A stretch of 40,423 nucleotides of DNA from Bacillota bacterium (GCA_023393165.1 JAEWMJ010000033.1:1-40423); one strand, 5' to 3'; shown: positions 6,191 to 14,227, numbered from the stretch's first letter. Notes: generated by a model not told the origin, from the letters alone. Numbers and translations are program-made.

Positions 6191-7075
6191 ATGACGATCA
6201 GGCATCTGAAGATTTTTCTTTACGTAATAGACGAGGGCGGAATCACGAACGCGGCCCAAAAACTGTATATATCCCAGCCATCCGTCAGCCAGGCGGTCCA
6301 GGAAATAGAAAAATATTACGGCATCCGCTTATTTGACAGGATATCCAAGCGGCTGTATCTGACCGAGTCCGGCAGGTATCTGGAGGGTTATGCACGCCAT
6401 ATCGTTTCGCTTTTTAACGAAATGGAACAGAATATATTGAGCATCGAGGACAAAGGCCCGATACGGATCGGCGCGAGCCTTACCGTAGGAAGCACCATAT
6501 TGCCGGAGTTACTGCACGCTTTTCAAGATGATTTTGGGCAGGCTTCCGTGGAAATAACTATCAAAAACACAAAGGATATTGAAGAAGCGCTCATGAAAAA
6601 CGCGATCGACATAAGCGTTGTGGAAGGCGCGATACATACTCCGGACCTGGTCTGCAAATCGTTTATGCAGGACGAAGTGGTCCTGGTTTGCGGAAAAGGC
6701 CATCCGCTGTATGACAAACCGCAAATTGACCGGCAGGAACTTAAGAACGAAGAATTTATCCTGCGCGAAGAAGGAAGCGGAACCCGGGAACTGTTTGAAA
6801 GCGTAATGACGGCAAACGATATTGAATGGCGGCGCAAATGGGAATGTGCGGACTCGGGCGGGATCATATCCGCCGCGATAAACTCCTTTGGGATAGGGGT
6901 GATCTCAAAACTGCTGGTGCAATCGCCCGTCAGGGAGGGTTCCCTGCGTATCCTAAAGGTAAAGGATACCCGGTTTGTGAGAAACTTCAGCACTGTGTAC
7001 CATAAAAATAAATATCTGTCCAAACCGCTCCGGGCATTTATTGCGATATGTGAAAGATATAAAAAAACCGTCTGA
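6191..7075 (+). CDS. LysR-family transcriptional regulator
   Basis: The 294 residues show the standard N-terminal winged helix (MTIRHLKIFLYVIDEGGIT, then NAAQKLYISQPSVSQAVQEI) and a type 2 periplasmic-binding-like effector domain from about residue 90 (GPIRIGASLTVGSTILP). GAGG at 6181-6184 precedes the ATG by six bases. It is divergent from the YeiH gene across 108 bases, which suggests it regulates that gene and itself. The effector domain most resembles CysL/CbbR/YeiE-type proteins; the inducer cannot be told. Family sure, target inferred from layout. Confidence 0.92.
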   Translation: MTIRHLKIFLYVIDEGGITNAAQKLYISQPSVSQAVQEIEKYYGIRLFDRISKRLYLTESGRYLEGYARHIVSLFNEMEQNILSIEDKGPIRIGASLTVGSTILPELLHAFQDDFGQASVEITIKNTKDIEEALMKNAIDISVVEGAIHTPDLVCKSFMQDEVVLVCGKGHPLYDKPQIDRQELKNEEFILREEGSGTRELFESVMTANDIEWRRKWECADSGGIISAAINSFGIGVISKLLVQSPVREGSLRILKVKDTRFVRNFSTVYHKNKYLSKPLRAFIAICERYKKTV

Positions 7076-7108
7076 ATAAGACGATTCAGGCCGCTGTTAA
7101 GTATTTGC

Positions 7109-7132
7109 GGCGGGGGCAAGCCCCCGCCCTAC
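7109..7132 (-). repeat. REP-like GTAG hairpin (GC-rich stem)
   Basis: GGCGGGGGC (7109-7117), two-base loop, GCCCCCGCC (7120-7128): perfect 9-bp stem. On the minus strand GTAG directly precedes it. It shares layout but not stem sequence with the copies near the left end. Confidence 0.65.
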
Positions 7133-7148
7133 GGTTATTCATAACAAT

Positions 7149-7197
7149 GCCTCGTATTTGGGGCTTTCAGCAGCCCTCATTTATTTATGGAAACGGT
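7149..7197 (-). repeat. inverted copy of the left-end block of the modular repeat
   Basis: Read on the minus strand, these 49 bases match 4682-4730 at 45 positions, including GGCTGCTGAAAGCCCCAAAT. The body modules are absent, so this is either a solo end or a separate unit. It lies between converging genes. Confidence 0.75.
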
Positions 7198-7257
7198 CCT
7201 TTTTATTATGAATTGCTCAAATATACTTTGTCATCAGGCAGTTTTTAGACTTCTTGT

Positions 7258-8037
7258 TTACGCCTTACCCGCAATGTTATCTTTCTGCCTTCCAAGAAGC
7301 GGCTGCCGGGCGTATCCTTTGCCGAAGCCGTAGGACAGCACGTTTTTTTTGCATACGCCTGTACATTCTCCGCACAAGATGCAGTCTGTGGAATTGACCA
7401 TGCCTTGCTTAAGCTCATGACTCACAGAAATGCCCATGGGACAGGCCCGGTCGCACGCGCGGCATTCCACACAGGAGGCGCTTTCCGCCCTGATCCCGAT
7501 CCGCGGAAGGCCAAGCGCTCCGCCCAGTTTCATACCCCCTACCAGGAACGGAGACATCCAGCAAAAGCCGTGGCATGCGCCGCGGTTTCCGGCTTTGAGC
7601 GTAACAACCAGGAAAGCGGCGAGTATGCCGTAATAGATGACATACCTGGATGGGGAATCTACCGATATGCCGGTATCCGTGAAATAAAAATAATCGAAGC
7701 CTCTGATTCCGCCCGATAATACAAAAAACAATATTATAAGCGAAACCCACACGATAAATACGGTATAACGGATCTTTTTGAGTTTTGCCGTGTTTGCTTT
7801 CTTGTTTTGAATATGCATGCAGATATCGCTGATTCCCGCAACCGGGCAAACCCAGCCGCACCATGCCCTGCCGGTAAACACAGCGGACAGGAACAGGAGC
7901 GCGAATGTCAGCAGGCTCCCGGCGATAATGCCGTTCATGGCCGCATCCAAAGGGAGATAGGGAGAGAGGTAATTCATGGTTATGGGAAACAGCATCAAGG
8001 AAATGAATGCCGCGCACCTTCTGACTTTCAGTTTCAT
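7258..8037 (-). CDS. NapH/polyferredoxin-type 4Fe-4S membrane protein
   Basis: The 259-residue protein starts MKLKVRRCAAFISLML and has about five membrane segments, the quinol-oxidase-like motif CGWVCPVAG near residue 65, a second motif HGFCWMSPF, and a C-terminal pair of 4Fe-4S clusters (CVECRACDRACP and CILCGECTGVC). NapH/CcoG-like proteins pass electrons across or along the membrane to partner ferredoxins or reductases. Here no NapG, nitrate reductase or other partner is adjacent. A longer frame would add 15 residues, but AAGGGA before the ATG at 8037, and the ATGA overlap with the PadR stop, fix this start. PadR control suggests an inducible redox function. The electron acceptor is unknown. 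Confidence 0.85.
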   Translation of the reverse strand: MKLKVRRCAAFISLMLFPITMNYLSPYLPLDAAMNGIIAGSLLTFALLFLSAVFTGRAWCGWVCPVAGISDICMHIQNKKANTAKLKKIRYTVFIVWVSLIILFFVLSGGIRGFDYFYFTDTGISVDSPSRYVIYYGILAAFLVVTLKAGNRGACHGFCWMSPFLVGGMKLGGALGLPRIGIRAESASCVECRACDRACPMGISVSHELKQGMVNSTDCILCGECTGVCKKNVLSYGFGKGYARQPLLGRQKDNIAGKA

Positions 8038-8579
8038 TTTAAATCCCTTCTTTCCAAATAATCTATAGTCTCGCCGCACCATTCGATATAGGCTTTGTAT
8101 ACCCTTTGCCCGAAATCGATGATCCTAAGGATATCCCGGTGGTTGCCGTCATCCGGGATGCTTTCCAGCTCCTTCTGGAACAGATCCAGTATCTTAAGCT
8201 GTTTTACGTGATTCTCCATAAAGTCTTTCACCTGCGTTTTGATAATTCCGGCGTCCACCAGGTTTGAAAAATACATCTTGAGGAGCAGTTCAAAACGCAC
8301 GCTTTCCTTTTCCGCAGGTTCCCTGAGCCATTCCACCAGCTCACGTTTTCCCGGATCCGTCAGGGAATAGGTTATCTTTTTCCTTTTGCCTGCCGCCTCC
8401 GCTTCCATCCCAATAAGGCCTTCCCGCGCAAGCCTTTTTAATTGCGGATAGATCTGCCCGTAACTTTCGTTCCAGAAAAAGCTGAAACGGATATCGATTA
8501 TCTTTTTCATCTCGTAGCCTGTCAGGTTCCCTTCGCTCAGGAGGCCGAGTATCACATACTTTGTCTTTGGATTGTTCAT
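8034..8579 (-). CDS. PadR-family transcriptional regulator
   Basis: The 181-residue protein has the PadR winged helix (TKYVILGLLSEGNLTGYEMK, then SYGQIYPQLKRLAREGLI) and a C-terminal helical dimerisation domain (about 95-180) of the PadR/Vir type. CCGGAGG precedes the ATG. Its stop overlaps the start of the polyferredoxin gene by four bases (ATGA), so the two are translationally coupled. Overlapping palindromes lie just upstream (8595-8625), as expected of an autoregulated PadR. Family sure; inducer unknown. Confidence 0.92.
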   Translation of the reverse strand: MNNPKTKYVILGLLSEGNLTGYEMKKIIDIRFSFFWNESYGQIYPQLKRLAREGLIGMEAEAAGKRKKITYSLTDPGKRELVEWLREPAEKESVRFELLLKMYFSNLVDAGIIKTQVKDFMENHVKQLKILDLFQKELESIPDDGNHRDILRIIDFGQRVYKAYIEWCGETIDYLERRDLK

Positions 8580-8594
8580 AATTCCTCCGGTATT

Positions 8595-8625
8595 TATATC
8601 TTTTAGATATATCTTATAGATATAT
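8595..8625. promoter_or_regulatory. overlapping palindromes, probable PadR operator
   Basis: TATATCT-TTT-AGATATA (8595-8611) and ATATATCT-TAT-AGATATAT (8607-8625) share an arm, so two identical half-site spacings are stacked 13 bp apart. They start 15 bases upstream of the PadR start codon. Confidence 0.65.
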
Positions 8626-8805
8626 ATTAATAGAGTCTTTTATATATGTCAATAAGTAAACAATATTTTTTATCTGTTAATCAGGGTTTACTCACTTTAA
8701 AGCATTTAGCCGCTGAGTAAGGCCTGATTATTGTAATTAATTGCAAATTGATTTATATTGAGTGTGGCGCATTGAGAAATATATTATTTCTTCAGGAGGC
8801 AAGAA

Positions 8806-9252
8806 ATGAGAAAAACGGCTCTGGCAATGATCCTGACTGCATTGCTATTGATATCGGGATGTTCAGGCAATGCAAACTGGGATATAAGTAAAATGGAAAA
8901 GGGGTTCGATTTATCTGAAAACAAGAGCAGCGCTGTGTCTGCTGAGCTCAAAGAAGTGAACGCTGCATCGAACGCACAGAGTTTGACATTGATCCTGACC
9001 AACCATACGGAAAAAGAATTAAGCTATGGCGAAGAACCGCATGTGGAAGTCCAAATTCAAGGCGAGTGGTATGTTGTTCCTCTAAAAAAAGAAGTCTCGA
9101 TTCCGGCAATCGGGATTTTACTGCCGCCAAACGGAACAAATGAGTATAAAGTAAACCTTGGCGCCTATTATCAAAAATTGAAAACAGGCCGCTACCGGTA
9201 TCTTAAAACTTTCTATGACGGAATGGCTGGCGCTGAATTTGACATTGAGTAA
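8806..9252 (+). CDS. lipoprotein with Ig-like domain
   Basis: This is a 148-residue protein with a clear lipoprotein signal (MRKTALAMILTALLLISGC, lipobox cysteine at 19). The mature part is beta-rich, with NHTEKELSYGEEPHVEVQIQ and an extracellular-type ending LKTGRYRYLKTF; this matches small bacterial Ig-like domains that sit on the cell surface. AGGAGG precedes the ATG by seven bases. It is monocistronic, with a strong terminator at 9283. Its function is unknown, probably binding or structural. Confidence 0.75.
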   Translation: MRKTALAMILTALLLISGCSGNANWDISKMEKGFDLSENKSSAVSAELKEVNAASNAQSLTLILTNHTEKELSYGEEPHVEVQIQGEWYVVPLKKEVSIPAIGILLPPNGTNEYKVNLGAYYQKLKTGRYRYLKTFYDGMAGAEFDIE

Positions 9253-9282
9253 GATGCACGGGCTGGAATAAGTCAAATAAAA

Positions 9283-9325
9283 AAACCCGCATGCTCAAAA
9301 GAGAACGCGGGTTTGGTTTTTTATT
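9283..9325. terminator. strong bidirectional terminator
   Basis: AAACCCGC (9283-9290) pairs with GCGGGTTT (9307-9314). A T-rich run follows on the plus strand and an A-rich run precedes it, so it can end both converging genes. Confidence 0.85.
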
Positions 9326-9326
9326 T

Positions 9327-9677
9327 TTATAGTATCAGCAAAATGACGCCTATCAGTATGCAGCAGATGGCGAGGATTTTAAACTTGTTGATCTTCTCGT
9401 GGAAAAACTTATACGAGAATATGATCGTCCAGATATAGGTGATGGATGAAAAGCACATGACCACCGAATAAGGCATGAACCGAAGCACGATGATGTTGAA
9501 CACCGCGCCCGCCACATAAAGCACGCCGCCTATGTACAGCCATTTATTTTTAAGAAGTTCCTTAACGTTGAATTTCTCGCCGATAGAGGTTTTTTTGAAA
9601 CACACCGCGCCCAGCGACCCCAGGCATGTCATCAGTATGACGCATGCGACAACCAGAATAATTTCTCCGCTACTCAT
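9327..9677 (-). CDS. small DMT/EamA transporter subunit, second of pair
   Basis: The 116-residue protein starts MSSGEIILVVACVILMT and has four membrane helices, typical of small EmrE/ArnE-ArnF-like members of the drug/metabolite transporter superfamily. A longer open frame upstream adds 22 unrelated residues; GGGGGAG before the ATG at 9677 decides the start. It overlaps the end of the partner gene by eight bases, so the two are made together and probably form a heterodimer. The substrate is not known; ArnE/F-type pairs flip lipid-linked sugars, but no sugar-lipid genes are adjacent. Confidence 0.8.
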   Translation of the reverse strand: MSSGEIILVVACVILMTCLGSLGAVCFKKTSIGEKFNVKELLKNKWLYIGGVLYVAGAVFNIIVLRFMPYSVVMCFSSITYIWTIIFSYKFFHEKINKFKILAICCILIGVILLIL

Positions 9678-10008
9678 GTTTCTCCCCCTTTGACGACAGC
9701 CCCAGGAACACCATTCCCAGGAATATGACGGCCACTCCGGCAATCTTTGTGGGCGTCACCGGCTCGTGCAGGTCGGAAAAATATCCGACGATTATCGCGA
9801 GCACATAGGAAACGCTCAGCATGGGGTGCAGCACCGAAAGCTCGCCAAACCGGAAAGCCACGATCATCAAAAGCGCCCCCACGGCATACAACACAAAGCC
9901 CAACAGCGCCAGATAGAACTGGCTTGCCGAAAGCTTCCACAAATACTGTCCGACCGCCACGCAGACCGCGGAAAGTATGATCAGTATCACGCCTTTATAC
10001 AGCTTCAT
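9670..10008 (-). CDS. small DMT/EamA transporter subunit, first of pair
   Basis: This protein has 112 residues and four membrane helices, starting MKLYKGVILIILSAVCVAVG; the GELSVLHPMLSVSYVLA segment is typical of EamA half-size proteins (about 110 residues). GGAG is present before the ATG. It leads a two-gene unit with the following small transporter. Paired unequal small DMT proteins usually work as antiparallel heterodimers. The substrate is unknown. Confidence 0.8.
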   Translation of the reverse strand: MKLYKGVILIILSAVCVAVGQYLWKLSASQFYLALLGFVLYAVGALLMIVAFRFGELSVLHPMLSVSYVLAIIVGYFSDLHEPVTPTKIAGVAVIFLGMVFLGLSSKGEKHE

Positions 10009-10222
10009 TTACTCAACTCCTTTATACGCGCGCCGGCGCATATTCTACTACTTTAGTGCAAATAACAGTATATACTTCCTGCCGTAAAATGGCAATCACC
10101 GGCTGCGCTGAAAGTATGAACATTTTGTATCTTTTTTGACCGAAAATCACAAAGGCTGCTGAAAGCCCCAAATACGAGGCGTTTTGAGAGCGGAGCCGAC
10201 CGCCGCCAGTGGCGGAAAAAGG

Positions 10223-10375
10223 GAGGCGAACGCTCACTGAGCATGAGGCAAGCGCAAGCGCCAAACCTGCTTTTTCGCTATCGCGCAGCGCAAGCCCATA
10301 GCGAAGTGGGGAGGCTTGCCGGAAGGAGCCGGCCGCTGCCAGTGAATACGGAACGACCGCGCCCTGTGGGCGAAA
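10223..10375 (+). repeat. 153-bp direct repeat, unit 1
   Basis: It matches 10558-10710 at 149 of 153 positions with no gap (offset 335). It begins with GAGGCGAACGCTCACTGAGC and ends with CCCTGTGGGCGAAA. Confidence 0.9.
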
Positions 10376-10430
10376 CAGGGAGTGCAGTATTCACTGAGTA
10401 TAAGATGAGCCCGAGCGCTTTGTATACGCT

Positions 10431-10479
10431 CTCCCTCCGTCACAGCTGTGCTGTGCCACCTCCCTCGTCAGAGGGAGGC
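10431..10479 (+). repeat. double-hairpin repeat (CCG-hairpin-CCACCT-hairpin), copy 1
   Basis: The first stem is CACAG/CTGTG (10441-10455); the second is CCTCCCTC/GAGGGAGG (10459-10478) with loop GTCA. The copy at 15021-15064 has the same layout with different stem bases. Confidence 0.65.
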
Positions 10480-10557
10480 TTACGCGAAGTGCGAATCACA
10501 AACGTAAGTGCCGAAACCTTGATGTTCCTGCCGAAGCGCTTTAGCGCGAAGGTTAGC

Positions 10558-10710
10558 GAGGCGAACGCTCACTGAGCATGAGGCAAGCGCAAGCGCCAAA
10601 CCTGCTTTTTCGCTATCGCGCAGCGCAAGCCCATAGCGAAGTGGGGAGGCTTGCCTGAAGGAGCCGACCGCCACCAGTGAATACGGAACGACCGCGCCCT
10701 GTGGGCGAAA
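10558..10710 (+). repeat. 153-bp direct repeat, unit 2
   Basis: This is the partner of 10223-10375. The four differences cluster in the GGAGCCG(A/G)CCGC stretch. Confidence 0.9.
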
Positions 10711-10750
10711 AACGGGAGCAAAGGGGTTTCTCAGCAGCCTTCCGCCGGGT

Positions 10751-11944
10751 TTATTCGACCACAATTATATCGCGCCCGCCGCCCGTAATACACCTTGCGC
10801 CGTCCTCTTCCACAATATAGGTATCCTCCGGGCCGACCATGCCCACGCCCGCGATTCCTTTCTTGGGTTCCAGCGCAACCGCCATATTCTTTTTGAGCGG
10901 CGCCTTATACCCACCGGCTATGAGGGGCAGTTCGTCCACATGGAGCCCGACGCCATGACCCAGGAACTTCACCTGCCGGCTGCTGAATCCCATGAAATTT
11001 TGCTTAAAATCGTCGCTCAGGCTGTCCATGACCGTATTGTAGATATCGGCGGGGTTGGCTCCCGGCTTCATCATCTCCGCTATGCGGGACTGTACATCGA
11101 TGCATTCCCGGTGCGCGCGGACCGCTTCTTCGGGCGGCTTTGCGCCGAACATATAAACCTGCGTTTTATCGCTGTTATAGCCGTTCACCGCATACCCGAT
11201 ATCGATAAAGACAAGGTCGCCCTTTCTGAGTTTTCTTTCCCTGCTGCCCAGAAAAGGCGCGGCGGGGCACACACCGGTAGAGCCGCCCGGCCCGTCGAAG
11301 CTGGTGGGATAAAGCGAGTTTTCCCCGAATCCGATCTGGCCTACCACAAGTTCGTTCTGGAACATGGAAAACCGGCAATATCCCTGGTGTCCCGTATTAA
11401 CCATCTTTGCAAACAGCTCCGCGGCGAAATCCGCTTCGCTGACCCCTTCCCGAATCAATCCGGGGGCGACATTGGTTAAAAATTTGTTGTGCAGCCTGCC
11501 CGCCTCTTCCATCCAATGGATTTCATACGGCGATTTGACCGCACGCAGCGACAAAACTGTTCTGTCCAGCGAGCCGGTTTTTGAAATGTCAAATTTGCGT
11601 TTCAACCGTTCCAGTATGCCTATTGTAACGGTTTCCGCCTCGAGATACGTATTTCCGCATTCCTTTCCCGCAACTTCTGCGGCGTCGCCGTAGCTCTCCA
11701 TGGGATGGATATTTGAAAACGGAGATTCGTCCAAAGCGCGCTCGTAGCTTCTGCGCACAAAATAGTACGCAGAACCGTCCTTTTTTATCATCAGCATCCC
11801 GTCCTGCATGGTGCCGGTAAAATAATACTGGTTGACCTTGCCCAGGAACAGCGCCGTGTCCCAATCCGGAATTTCCCGGTTCATCGCCTCCAAAAAGCTT
11901 TTCAGTCTGTTATCCAGTTCTTGTTTTGTTACTTTCTCCTGCAT
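10751..11944 (-). CDS. M24-family metallopeptidase (Xaa-Pro aminopeptidase-like)
   Basis: The 397 residues contain an N-terminal creatinase-like domain (about 1-150) and a C-terminal pita-bread catalytic domain. Metal-ligand regions are visible: DIGYAVNGYNSDKTQ (two Asp), GHGVGLHVDE (His), ALEPKKGI (Glu) and GPEDTYIVEEDG (Glu). These enzymes remove N-terminal residues before proline, or act on related peptides and amides. GGAGG precedes the ATG. The pgpA gene ends 16 bases upstream, so they may be co-transcribed. The exact substrate is unknown. Family sure. Confidence 0.9.
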   Translation of the reverse strand: MQEKVTKQELDNRLKSFLEAMNREIPDWDTALFLGKVNQYYFTGTMQDGMLMIKKDGSAYYFVRRSYERALDESPFSNIHPMESYGDAAEVAGKECGNTYLEAETVTIGILERLKRKFDISKTGSLDRTVLSLRAVKSPYEIHWMEEAGRLHNKFLTNVAPGLIREGVSEADFAAELFAKMVNTGHQGYCRFSMFQNELVVGQIGFGENSLYPTSFDGPGGSTGVCPAAPFLGSRERKLRKGDLVFIDIGYAVNGYNSDKTQVYMFGAKPPEEAVRAHRECIDVQSRIAEMMKPGANPADIYNTVMDSLSDDFKQNFMGFSSRQVKFLGHGVGLHVDELPLIAGGYKAPLKKNMAVALEPKKGIAGVGMVGPEDTYIVEEDGARCITGGGRDIIVVE

Positions 11945-11960
11945 GTTCCCTCCGGAAAAT

Positions 11961-12467
11961 TTATTTTTTAAATTTTGAAGACCTGCCCGAATGCGCGATC
12001 CTGCTCGCCGCGGCGGCCGCTACGGCGGCAATCAGGTCGTCCAGGAACGTATTGACCTTCTCGCCTTTCTCCGAATCCAGGTCTTTTATGATCCCCACTT
12101 TCTCCTTGTCCAGGTAACCGTAATTGGTGAAGCCTATGGAACCGTACACGTTTACGATGGACAGCGGAATGATTTCGTCTATACCGTAGAGGGGCTCGTC
12201 CGTTTCAACGATGCTCTGCAGGGGCTGGGGCAGCAGCTTCTTCTCGGCAAGCTCGTCCAGCGCGACGCCCGTCAGTATCGCATGCGCGATTTCCCTTTTG
12301 TGTAGGACCGCGTCTATGTTTAAAATGCATTCCTCCAGCGTGAGATCATCATAATACTTCTTTTGCAGGCGCAATACCAAGTCCCCGATATCCTCTATCG
12401 TAACGCCGCGGTTTTTAAGAACCTCCAGGGTCTTGCGGTACAAATCCTCCATTGATACTCTTTCCAT
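11961..12467 (-). CDS. pgpA: phosphatidylglycerophosphatase A (YutG-like)
   Basis: The 168-residue protein matches the YutG form of PgpA: LRLQKKYYDDLTLEEC (about 29-44), HAILTGVALDELAE, GIDEIIPLSIVNVYGSIGF and the C-terminal TFLDDLIAAVAAAAASRIAH. The enzyme dephosphorylates phosphatidylglycerol phosphate in phospholipid synthesis; Bacillota YutG lacks the membrane helices of the enterobacterial enzyme, as here. AAGGGGA precedes the ATG at 12467, which supports the first methionine over MEDL. It precedes the M24 peptidase with a 16-base gap. Family clear; the catalytic assignment follows the family. Confidence 0.85.
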   Translation of the reverse strand: MERVSMEDLYRKTLEVLKNRGVTIEDIGDLVLRLQKKYYDDLTLEECILNIDAVLHKREIAHAILTGVALDELAEKKLLPQPLQSIVETDEPLYGIDEIIPLSIVNVYGSIGFTNYGYLDKEKVGIIKDLDSEKGEKVNTFLDDLIAAVAAAAASRIAHSGRSSKFKK

Positions 12468-12623
12468 AAGAAATCCCCTTTTTATGCCTTTTTACTATCA
12501 TACCATAATCAGCCGGATGACAAAACAATAATTAATTCAATATTAAATAACAGTTTTCTGTTTTTCTGTCCCTCGCTATTATGATAGAATAGGTATATAA
12601 ATAAACATTTATTTGGAGGAAAA

Positions 12624-14216
12624 TTGATTACTTTAACGAACGTAAGCCTGAACTTTAACGGAACCAACCTTTTTTCGGGCGTAAATTTGAAATTCTCTCC
12701 GGGCAACTGCTACGGGATCATCGGCGCGAACGGAGCCGGAAAATCGACTTTTTTAAAAATACTGTCCGGCGAACTGGAATCAACCACCGGCGAAGTGTCC
12801 ATTCCGCCCAGCCTGCGCATGTCCGTCCTGAAACAGGACCATTACGCTTATAACGGCTATACCGTTCTGGATACCGTGATACTGGGCAACCCCCGCTTAT
12901 ACGAGATCATGAAACAGAAGGACGAGCTTTACGCAAAACCGGATTTTTCGGAAGAAGACGGCATACTGGCCTCCGAACTGGAATGCGAATTCGCCGAAAT
13001 GAACGGATGGGACGCCGAAGCCGACGCGGGCAAGCTGCTGCAGGGCCTGGGGCTTCCGCTCTCGCTGCTGGAGGCAAAAATGGAGGCGTGCACGGACGCC
13101 GAGAAAGTCAAGATCCTTTTGGCGCAGGCGCTTTTCGGGAAACCGGAGATACTTCTTTTGGACGAGCCAACCAACCACCTGGACCTGGCCGCAGTCGGCT
13201 GGCTGGAGGATTTTTTGTTTGATTACGAGGGCACCGTGATCGTGGTTTCCCACGACCGGTACTTCCTGAACAACGTATGCACCCATATCGTGGATATCGA
13301 TTACGCGCAGATCAGGATGTATGTGGGTAATTACGAGTTCTGGTACGAATCGAGCCAGCTCATACGCAAGATGCTTGCCGATCAGAACAAGAAAAACGAG
13401 GAAAAGGCAAAAGAACTGAAAGCCTTTATCCAGCGGTTTTCGGCGAATAAATCCAAGTCGCGCCAGGCTACTTCCCGTAAAAAGCTGCTGGAAAAACTGA
13501 CGGTGGATGAACTGCCCGCATCCTCCCGCCGCTATCCGTTCGCGGGATTTTCGATTGACCGGGAGCTTGGTAAAGAAGTGCTGACGGTGGAAGGCCTTTC
13601 TAAAACAGTGGACGGCGTAAAGGTTTTAAACAATGTGTCTTTCCGGGTAAACCGCGGGGATAAGATCGTGTTTCTGGGGGAAAACGAGGTCGCGGCGACC
13701 GCCCTGTTTAAAATTCTGATGGAAGAAATGGATCCCGACGAAGGCAGCTTCAAGTGGGGCGTGAGCACCCATACTTCCTATTACCCCAAGGAAAACGGCG
13801 CGTACTTTGACGGCTGCGACCTTACCATCATCAAATGGCTGGAACAGTATTCTCCGCGCGACACCACCGAAACCTACCTGCGCGGATTTTTGGGCAGGAT
13901 GCTCTTCTCGGGCGACGACGTGTACAAACCCGTAGACGTGCTGTCCGGCGGCGAGAAGGTGCGCTGCATGCTTTCGCGCATGATGATGAAGGGGTCTAAC
14001 GTTTTGTTGGTGGACCAGCCGACAAACCACCTGGATTTGGAATCCATTACCGCCGTGAATAACGGGCTTATCGACTTTAAGGGCGTGGTACTGTTCTCTT
14101 CCCATGACCGTGAATTCGTCCAGACGATCGCAAACAGGATCATTGAATTCACGCCCGACGGGATCATCGATAAGACGTGCACGTATGACGAGTACCTGGA
14201 AGATAAAAAGGGCTGA
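12624..14216 (+). CDS. ABC-F family ATPase with one degenerate ATP site
   Basis: This 530-residue soluble protein has two ABC domains joined by a charged linker (about 240-300), with no membrane segments; ABC-F proteins act on ribosomes. Domain 1 has Walker A GANGAGKST (34-42) and Walker B LLLDEPTNHLD (Asp180-Glu181), but its signature is CTDAEK (156-161) in place of LSGGQ. Domain 2 has the signature LSGGEK (440-445), but its Walker A reads GENEVAATAL (352-361, Lys replaced by Ala358) and its catalytic Glu is Gln465. Thus one composite site is complete and the other is lost on three counts. The start is TTG after GGAGGA. It resembles the YbiT-type branch. A terminator follows at 14287. Confidence 0.88.
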   Translation: MITLTNVSLNFNGTNLFSGVNLKFSPGNCYGIIGANGAGKSTFLKILSGELESTTGEVSIPPSLRMSVLKQDHYAYNGYTVLDTVILGNPRLYEIMKQKDELYAKPDFSEEDGILASELECEFAEMNGWDAEADAGKLLQGLGLPLSLLEAKMEACTDAEKVKILLAQALFGKPEILLLDEPTNHLDLAAVGWLEDFLFDYEGTVIVVSHDRYFLNNVCTHIVDIDYAQIRMYVGNYEFWYESSQLIRKMLADQNKKNEEKAKELKAFIQRFSANKSKSRQATSRKKLLEKLTVDELPASSRRYPFAGFSIDRELGKEVLTVEGLSKTVDGVKVLNNVSFRVNRGDKIVFLGENEVAATALFKILMEEMDPDEGSFKWGVSTHTSYYPKENGAYFDGCDLTIIKWLEQYSPRDTTETYLRGFLGRMLFSGDDVYKPVDVLSGGEKVRCMLSRMMMKGSNVLLVDQPTNHLDLESITAVNNGLIDFKGVVLFSSHDREFVQTIANRIIEFTPDGIIDKTCTYDEYLEDKKG

Positions 14217-14227
14217 GTTTCTCTTGC

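Larger units (their letters stand above)
10152..10741. repeat. modular dispersed repeat, copy B, with inverted ends
   Basis: About 590 bases fill the gap between two minus-strand genes. The left end (10152-10180) matches the block at 4702-4730. The right end, read in reverse, starts AAGGCTGCTGA like the left end, giving an 11-bp terminal inverted repeat. Inside are two near-identical 153-bp units (10223-10375 and 10558-10710), and between them a double-hairpin element (10431-10479). Short open frames here are byproducts of the repeats. Confidence 0.75.

Noticed and set aside
10223..10764. CRISPR-like or protein-coding reading of the 10.2-10.75 kb repeats
   Set aside because: Only two 153-bp units, unequal spacing, no spacer series and no cas genes; frames such as those repeated on the minus strand follow the DNA repeat, not codon constraint.
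12468..12623. Attenuator or leader peptide before the ABC-F gene, as in antibiotic-resistance ABC-F genes
   Set aside because: No convincing leader frame or competing hairpins are visible in the 156-base gap; only AT-rich promoter-like sequence.
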